A stretch of 10,000 bases of DNA, taken from positions 15,504,264 to 15,514,263 of the forward strand of contig NC_091589.1 of NCBI RefSeq assembly GCF_042767895.1, read 5' to 3'. This DNA is from Penaeus vannamei. Lineage: Eukaryota > Arthropoda > Malacostraca > Decapoda > Penaeidae. Shown piece after piece: positions 1 to 7,200 of the stretch. Below the pieces are notes generated by a model. It did no database searches, was not told the origin of the DNA, and worked only from the letters and a program-made list of their open reading frames with translations. Each line of letters opens with the position of its first letter. Position 1 is the stretch's first letter. Both the position numbers and the translations under genes were made by a program.

Positions 1-375
1 GTTCGTCACCATCATGAACGCGGGCTTTGCTACCACACGTTCAAAAATTGTGTCACAATTTCGAAATTACTTTTATTCATTTCCGCTAATATTACATTCT
101 AAAGATAAAAAAACTAAAATTGATGGGTCCATGATATAAAAAGAAATTGACTGATTATAAAATGAAAAATCGCCAATAGGGCTATTTATTGGAATTTCCT
201 GGCTTGTGTTTAAACAACTTTAATAGGTGAGAGGAACGCGGTTCCCATCGTGCAGACTCTCAAAACTATCCAGACGAATTTCATTGACTTTCTTGTGGAT
301 ACTAGCCATAATCAACATATAAGAGCACATTTACAAACAAATTAAAAAGTATTATGATAATTGACACATATTAAG

Positions 376-383
376 TATATATT
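376..383 (+). promoter_or_regulatory. TATA-like element, possible core promoter
   Basis: TATATATT lies about 290 bp before the proposed start codon, just ahead of a switch from AT-rich to GC-richer sequence. Initiation about 30 bp downstream would give a leader of roughly 260 nt without any ATG. Such a motif is common by chance in AT-rich DNA and no convincing initiator was identified, so this is a weak inference. Confidence 0.25.
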
Positions 384-405
384 CTAAGATCGACAACGAG
401 CCAGA

Positions 406-668
406 GAGATCGGAAACGAATTTATCCGATTCAAACATCCCGCTCCCTAGTATTGCTCCGCGGCGGACGCTCTCCGTGACGCGTTCCTCCGAAGCCACTC
501 AGACGCCGCTTGACTCTAGGGAGAAACCCACGCGCCATTTCTCCCCTCTGCTACAACCCTCTTCAGGAGTACTCGCTGACTTTGGATACCAAGAAGATAC
601 CCTTGCGTCTTGCAGAGCAGCATCAGGAGCTTGTTTGACAGTCGCGCGGCGAATCGACAGGAGATACG
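406..668 (+). promoter_or_regulatory. Probable promoter-proximal region and 5' UTR of the hnRNP H/F gene
   Basis: This stretch is GC-richer than its flanks, contains many CpGs, and has no ATG anywhere before 669, as expected of a 5' leader whose first AUG is the start codon. The CpG-rich character continues to about 790, past the proposed exon 1 donor. The true transcription start cannot be fixed from sequence. Open frames here on both strands begin at non-ATG codons or show no protein-like composition. Confidence 0.5.
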
Positions 669-681
669 ATGGGTAACGGAG
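669..681 (+). CDS. HNRNPF/H: Exon 1 coding part (residues 1-4 plus one base)
   Basis: ATG at 669 has A at -3 and G at +4, a good initiation context, and is the first ATG after a long ATG-free leader. The coding part ends G|gtaaat at 681/682. Spliced to 2386 it reads MGNGEEEKPTMNEGG in frame with RRM1. The in-frame join, donor and missing upstream ATG agree, but a 13-nt coding segment needs transcript support. Confidence 0.6.
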
Positions 682-3600
682 GTAAATAACACTGAGCCGC
701 CGGCGGGGAAGGGCGCGCGAGGGACGCCATGTTGGAGCGTCATTCCGTCGCCGCCCGAACCGCGTGGCGAGGTGCGGGAAGCCGATTTTGGCTTCGTCTT
801 ATTTCCGCTTCTGTTTCTTTGGAATTCTGATGCTTTCTTCATGGAATCCGTTCTGGCTGCTTGGATTTTCATATTTAAGATGCCGTGACTTTCTCTCTCT
901 TTGTACAATTTGTCTATCTACGCCGCTTGCTTGGGAAGTACCGGTGCGTTACTTGCTTAGGCTCGTAGAGCGTTAGATTTTTATTATCCACGAGGGAAAT
1001 TCCTTGTTTTCATCGGTTTGGCGTATGTCCGAAAGGTGGCGCGATGCTTGCTCCATCGCATCGGACAATTCGCTTGGCGTCATTGACTCGGGAAGGCCAA
1101 GGTGTTTCACAAGTTAAAACGTACTTGTTCGTAATATCCAAACGTCCCTTTCTTTACTGTTATGGGCATTAATAGGTCAGTTTTCAAGAAAGCATACCGC
1201 CATTGCCCTTAGTTGTTACCTCTTATTTTCTTTGAAAAGTTTTGGCTTTTGAAGGCTTTGCTAAGTGGTGGTGGCTTTCTCGTAGATGAACAGGCGTTCT
1301 ATTTTAATCTTATCATACCAAACGTATAAATTTGTGGTAAAGTCCTTCAAAGCTATTTTCGTAGAGCAATCGTAAAGCAAAGCATGAGATTATATGCTGG
1401 TCTTGTGGAACATAAGTAGTTTGTGCTTTGAGACCTACATGTTTACTCCGGCATGCTCATATGCCTTATAGGATACATTTTAATGTCAAAACTTGCTACT
1501 TTTTTAAGGGCATTTAACACCAATTGCTGCACTTCTGTCACGAGACTTGGGGAAGCTTTCAGTTTTGTATGGGTCAGATAATGACCTTTGTGTGTATTCT
1601 GGCAAGCAAGCATATGGGGATTGGGCAGTATAGTACCCAATATTAATCATGAAATTAGTTGGCCCCAGCAGTTCATGATTATGATTGGAGGCGAACTGTC
1701 ACAAGATTAAAGCGAAATTGCCTAGAATGCTTATAGAATAGATATTTGCAGGGACTGATGATCAGAGAGGTCTGTCTGAGGCCATACTCTGTCAAAGGCT
1801 TCAGATAATCTGTATAATCTCTTGCAGTCTTGAATGATCTAATTTCTGAAATTTACGTGCTAGTGTTTAAGTTCTTCCTTTTAGCATCCAGTACAATGTG
1901 ATTGGGCATATAAGTATGCTAAAGCTTCGTATGTATTTTGTATTACTAGGGATATTATCTTATTTATTATATATCTTATGAGACTTTCTAATTTCTAAAT
2001 TCATTGGCAGCAAAATAATGGAATATACAGACTAGATTACTAAATAGATATGTCGGATATCTTTTCCCAATGAGAATCCAACTAATTGATAGCCTTGCTT
2101 CACAAGTAGCTGTGCAGTTGATGCGATAGCTATGCCGACATTGGACTTGTTTCAGTATTACCACTTTTTCCAAACCACAATTTGAATGCTTGCTTATATT
2201 TTGGTTTCTTGAACATCCATTTGTGTGAAACTGAAGTAAATTATACTGGTTTTATTCTGTCCGTGTGGACTACAGTAATAGTTTGAAAAATGAATATATT
2301 AATGATATGATTTGCTGTATTGGTCTTATCTTTATATTTGAGATTGCAGATTATAACTTATCCTTATCCATTTTTATTCTTGCAGAAGAAGAGAAGCCCA
2401 CCATGAATGAAGGTGGTGATGAGGAGACTGTGGTGAGGGTGCGGGGCCTTCCATGGTCCGCAACCGTTGAGGACATTCTCAAGTTCTTTGGTAAGTTTTC
2501 ATTAATTTTTTCTTCCTTCTTCCTAAGTAATTATACTACTGCTCTTTTCTCTATGAAGTAGAAGCAGTTCTTAGGATTGTTCAATGGTGAATTTAAATTA
2601 TCATTATCATTTGGCAGATGGTGTAAACATCAAGAATGGTCGTGATGGCGTCCACCTGACCCTCTCCCGTGAAGGCCGTCCAAGTGGTGAGGCCTATGTT
2701 GAAGTAGCCAGCGAAGATGATGTTGCACTGGCTGAGAAGAAACACAATCAACACATGGGGCGTAGATATATTGAAGGTAAATCTAATCTTTCTTTACAAC
2801 TTTGTGTAAATGATGATAATGTTAACTTGATACTCAGTGCGAAAGTAGGCTCATCAGATTTTTCAAACCATATTTTCAGGGAGACTATTTTCCTTATGCA
2901 AGTGCATTTTCTCTCTTCCTCCCTCTGTTTTCTCTCCTCCTCCCTCTCTGTTTTCTCTCCTCCTCCCTCTCTGTTTTCTCTCCTCCTCTCTCTGTTTTCT
3001 CTCCTTCTCCTCTCTGTTTTCTCTCCTCCTCCTCTCTGTTTTCTCTCCTCCTCCCTCTCTGTTTTCTCTCCTCCTCCCTCTCTGTTTTCTCTCCTCCTCC
3101 CTCTCTGTTTTCTCTCCTCCTCCCTCTCTGTTTTCTCTCCTCCTCCCTCTCTGTTTTCTCTCCTCCTCCCTCTCTGTTTTCTCTCCTCCTCCCTCTCTGT
3201 TTTCTCTCCTCCTCCCTCTCTGTTTTCTCTCCTCCTCCCTCTCTGTTTTCTCTCCTCCTCCCTCTCTGTTTTCTCTCCTCCTCCCTCTCTGTTTTCTCTC
3301 CTCCTCCCTCTCTGTTTTCTCTCCTCCTCCCTCTCTGTTTTCTCTCCTCCTCCCTCTCTGTTTTCTCTCCTCCTCCATCTCTGTTTTCTCTCCTCCTCCC
3401 TCTCTGTTTTCTCTCCTCCTCCCTCTCTGTTTTCTCTCCTCCTCCCTCTCTGTTTTCTCTCCTCCTCCCTCTCTGTTTTCTCTCCTCCTCCCTCTCTGTT
3501 TTCTCTCCTCCTCCCTCTCTGTTTTCTCTCCTCCTCCCTCTCTGTTTTCTCTCCTCCTCCCTCTCTGTTTTCTCTCCTCCTCCCTGTTTTCTCTCCTCCT

Positions 3601-4204
3601 CCCTCTCTGTTTTCTCTCCTCCTCCCTCTCTGTTTTCTCTCCTCCTCCTCCCTCTGTTTTCTCTCCTCCTCCTCCCTCTGTTTTCTCTCCTCCTCCTCCC
3701 TCTGTTTTCTCCTTCCTCTCAGAAGCTAAGGAACACAAGTGACACAATTATCTTGTTATATCACCCTCCCCCCTTGATTGACGCACGCGCATTTTTTATA
3801 AACTGTAAAGAACTAGAAATGAATTTGGATCATGAGTTAACATAATCTTTAAATGTTCTACAGTTTTTAAGGCGAAGCGCTCTGAAATGGAATGGGTCGT
3901 CAAGAGGGCTGGCTTTGGAGGATCTGGTGGTGAAGATGATGGGTGTGTCAGACTCCGTGGTTTGCCTTTTGGTTGTTCCAAGGAGGAGATTGCACAGTTC
4001 TTCTCAGGTGAGGATTTCCGTCTTCAGTGTCAGATTTTTTTTCCTTTGATTAACGTAGAGGTGAAAGAGGAGGAGCTGTTTTATTGTTCTAACCACATGT
4101 ATATGATTATATATATGTGTGCATGGATATCCTAGCTGAAAAATTGTAAGCTCCTTTTTCTTAAATGTTATAACTAATTAGAATTTCTTAGTCATGGAAA
4201 TACA

Positions 4205-4238
<34 letters not shown>

Positions 4239-7200
4239 GGACACTTTCAACACTTGAGGATAAGGGAAAATAAGTTTGGCATTGTTTTAACATAAAAAAA
4301 AGTACTCTTTAAAAGATTTTTGGTTTGCCAACCATACTTAGTGGGTAAACTTTTTTTTTTCTTAATATTTGTACAGTCTTCATGCACCTCCAGAATTTTA
4401 TGTATATCCATTAGAGTACCAATAGTAAATAGTAACCAAATATCTAATTCTTTATGGTCCTCAAATATTCAAATAATGTAAGTCACATACTATAATAGCC
4501 ATGATTTTCATAACATTATTCTCTTTCGATGTCGCTGGGTAGGGTTGGAGATAGTTCCGAACGGGATAGCTCTGCCTACCGACTACCAGGGGCGGCATAC
4601 GGGGGAGGCATACGTTCAATTTGTTAACAAAGAGGTCGCTGAAAAGGCCCTTGAGAAGCATAAGGAAAAAATAGCTCACAGGTGGGATGGCAACGCTGAA
4701 GAGGAGTGGTGTTGCACTCAGGTTATCAGTACATGAAGGGTGGTGGGCGGTTTGCAGACAATTTTCATATGCAAATTCTTGACCTATTTAATTCTGCTGC
4801 ATTGAGGAAATGGTTGACCTAGTGTTCTACTTAATTACATTTACTTGAATATGTACTTCACATTTTGTAGGCAATATGCATATGAAATTTGTACAAAACC
4901 AACCCTGTGGCACCTAAAGGGAAGTAGCTGGTGCTGGTGGAGAGGAAGGGAGGGAGGATTGGGAGGGTGTAACACTTCCCAGGATGTTTTCCTTGCAGTT
5001 GCCTTGGGTGATACTCAGGCTCAACATCACTTTCTAAGAGAAAGGATTTTGCATGAAAAGTTTAAGCTTAGAAGATCATTGATGGCAAGGAATATCCAAT
5101 GTCCCCTTGGAGAATGGCATCTGAGTTCCTTTTGAATATTTTTATTTTATTAAATGTTGCTTGCCTTTTTTTTGGTTCAGTCCATTTTTATTACTAGTAG
5201 ATGGAAGAAAAAACAATATAAGGAAAAAGATGCTATTCTCTAATCCCAAAAACCAAACCCCAGTTTCTATAAGACTTTACATGCTGGATGAGGGAGGATG
5301 CGAGGGTGGGAGCTTCGTTCACATCCTAGCAACACTCCCAAAGACAGCTTTTAGTGGGTAAGGGTCTGTCGTATTCTAGTTTTAACCATAAATGGGACTT
5401 CCAATTTCTTCTTAATTTTTCTCTTTAATATGCATGAAGGTAAGAAGTTTCTTGAGCTCTATTTAGAAAATTTAAAAAGTATCATGATGGGTCTCTTTAC
5501 CTTTAAAGTAGAACTTCAATTTGGTGAAGGAAGTCCCAACTACTCTTGAGCCTGAATGTATGTTAGTAATAAGAGAAGTCTGGAAGGGCACTTGGAAGTG
5601 AAGGAGATGGCAGCAGAGGAGCAGATAGCCCCTGGTAGGAGGGTGGGCTGTCGGTGAGTCAGGTAGGCAGAGGAGGCCGGAGCGGTGGGCAGTCGGGCGG
5701 TGGGCCTGGGCTGGAGCTGGTAGGCCGGGCTGGGCCACTGTTGGGCTGGCCGGGAAGGATCGGGAGGAGACACAGGGCCGGGACACGGGCGCGGGCTTGT
5801 GGGGCCGGGCCTGGGACTCGGACAATCCACGGTCTTGGTAATGGTTGTAAGCTTTTTAGACCTATAAATTTGTTTACAGTAATGAAAATATAGACTGAAA
5901 TAATTTGAATGACAGTAATAATGTTTCTTTAAAAGAAAAAAGTATCAGGTGAAATTCATATTTCACTTCCTATTGATTTGGTGTGTTGTCAGTAGAACAA
6001 AGACAGATACATTTAATGGTTACCATTTTTGTTTTAATTAAATTGACCCAAACTCAACACAACCAGTACTACTAAGACTGGGTCATGCCTGGTCAGTTGT
6101 AGTTCTCTTGTATTTACAGGATCATCAGCTAGCAATAAGGTTCAGACCTCAGAAAATTATGGTATCAAATTCAAACATTGCCTTTGTTTTATGAAATGGA
6201 CAAAACACCGCAAAATATAATCCAGTAATCACTTTGTACAGTTTGAGTATGTCCAAGTATGAGATTGACATCACATAATATATATACAAATAAAAATTAG
6301 GAGGGTTAGCAAAACTCGTTTCCCTACAGATACATTGAGATCTTCAGAAGCAACCTAGGAGAAGTGCGTGCAGCGATGAGCCCCAAGATGAGAGTACCTG
6401 GTGGACCCATGGGAGGTTACAATAACAGACCAGCTCCCTATGACTCTCGTGACAGATTTGGGGGTATGAACAGATACAGCCTGGGTGGACGTGGAAGAAC
6501 ACGTAGGTTTACCTCCCAACTTCTTTATCTTTTTAATAATTTATGTATACTTGACATAGTTGTGTGTAATGTCAGTTACAGGAAGTTTAAGGTTGTCACC
6601 TTTTTATTTCAGGTGGGTACAATGACTATGATGGCTATGATGGCTTTGTTTCAGGTGGGTACAATGATTATGATGATGGCCCAGGCTGGGGTGGTTCTGG
6701 GGGATACAATGATGGACCCAGTAGTTGGCAGAGTGGCCGAGGTGGTGGAAGAGGTGGAGGACCTGGTGGTATGAAGGTACGGAAACAGATTGGAAGGAGC
6801 GGTTGTGTTACTTGTGAGAGTTTAGTAAGAAATAGTAAGATGTGCATCTAGAATAGAAAATAATAAACTTTATTTATAGGGTAATTTCGGAGGTGGACGC
6901 GGTGGCAGTTGGAGCAGTGGAGGGACAGGCCACTGTGTGCACATGAGAGGTCTTCCCTTCCGTGCAACAGAGATGGATATTGCTGATGTAAGTTTCAACT
7001 GATTTTTTATAGGTTATTTTCATTTGCAGTACATTCACTCCTTGGTATGAGAATATTGCACTATACATAATATTTGAAATGCTTAGAGAAGTTGTATGTG
7101 AATGATAGTAGTGTTTGAAATGTAAAAGTTGTTTAAAACGTTATACGAGTTTTAAGTAACTCACATTGATTAAGTTGCTCTGGGTAACCCAAGAAAGGAT

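Noticed and set aside
415..445. GATTCAAAC resembling a tRNA T-arm/B box
   Set aside because: No matching A box, acceptor stem or anticodon arm upstream.
516..908. 130-codon minus-strand ORF in the promoter region
   Set aside because: No recognisable domain, and it overlaps the ATG-free leader and first exon of the + strand gene; a chance ORF in GC-rich DNA is more likely.
1752..1850. Box C/D snoRNA-like arrangement (CTGATGA, CTGA, TGAATGA, CTGA)
   Set aside because: The C box lacks the purine at position 1 and no terminal stem forms outside the boxes.
2863..3747. 294-codon minus-strand ORF of Glu/Arg/Gly/Lys repeats
   Set aside because: It is the complement of the 23-bp minisatellite; a stop-free unit whose length is not a multiple of three leaves every frame open.
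5181..5357. Possible in-frame cassette exon in intron 5 (acceptor ttttggttcag, donor gtaagg, phase-compatible with exons 5 and 6)
   Set aside because: It would insert 59 unrelated residues into RRM2 before its last strand, and its translation does not look like this protein family. An open frame of this length is not rare by chance.
5472..5830. Two minus-strand Pro/Ser/Ala-rich ORFs (117 and 96 codons)
   Set aside because: Low-complexity products of the G-rich intronic island, with no domain and no supporting splice or promoter context.
6503..6774. Open frame running through intron 6 from exon 6
   Set aside because: The 110-nt intron shifts the frame; the product loses the linker composition and RRM3, whereas splicing at 6502/6613 restores the family pattern.
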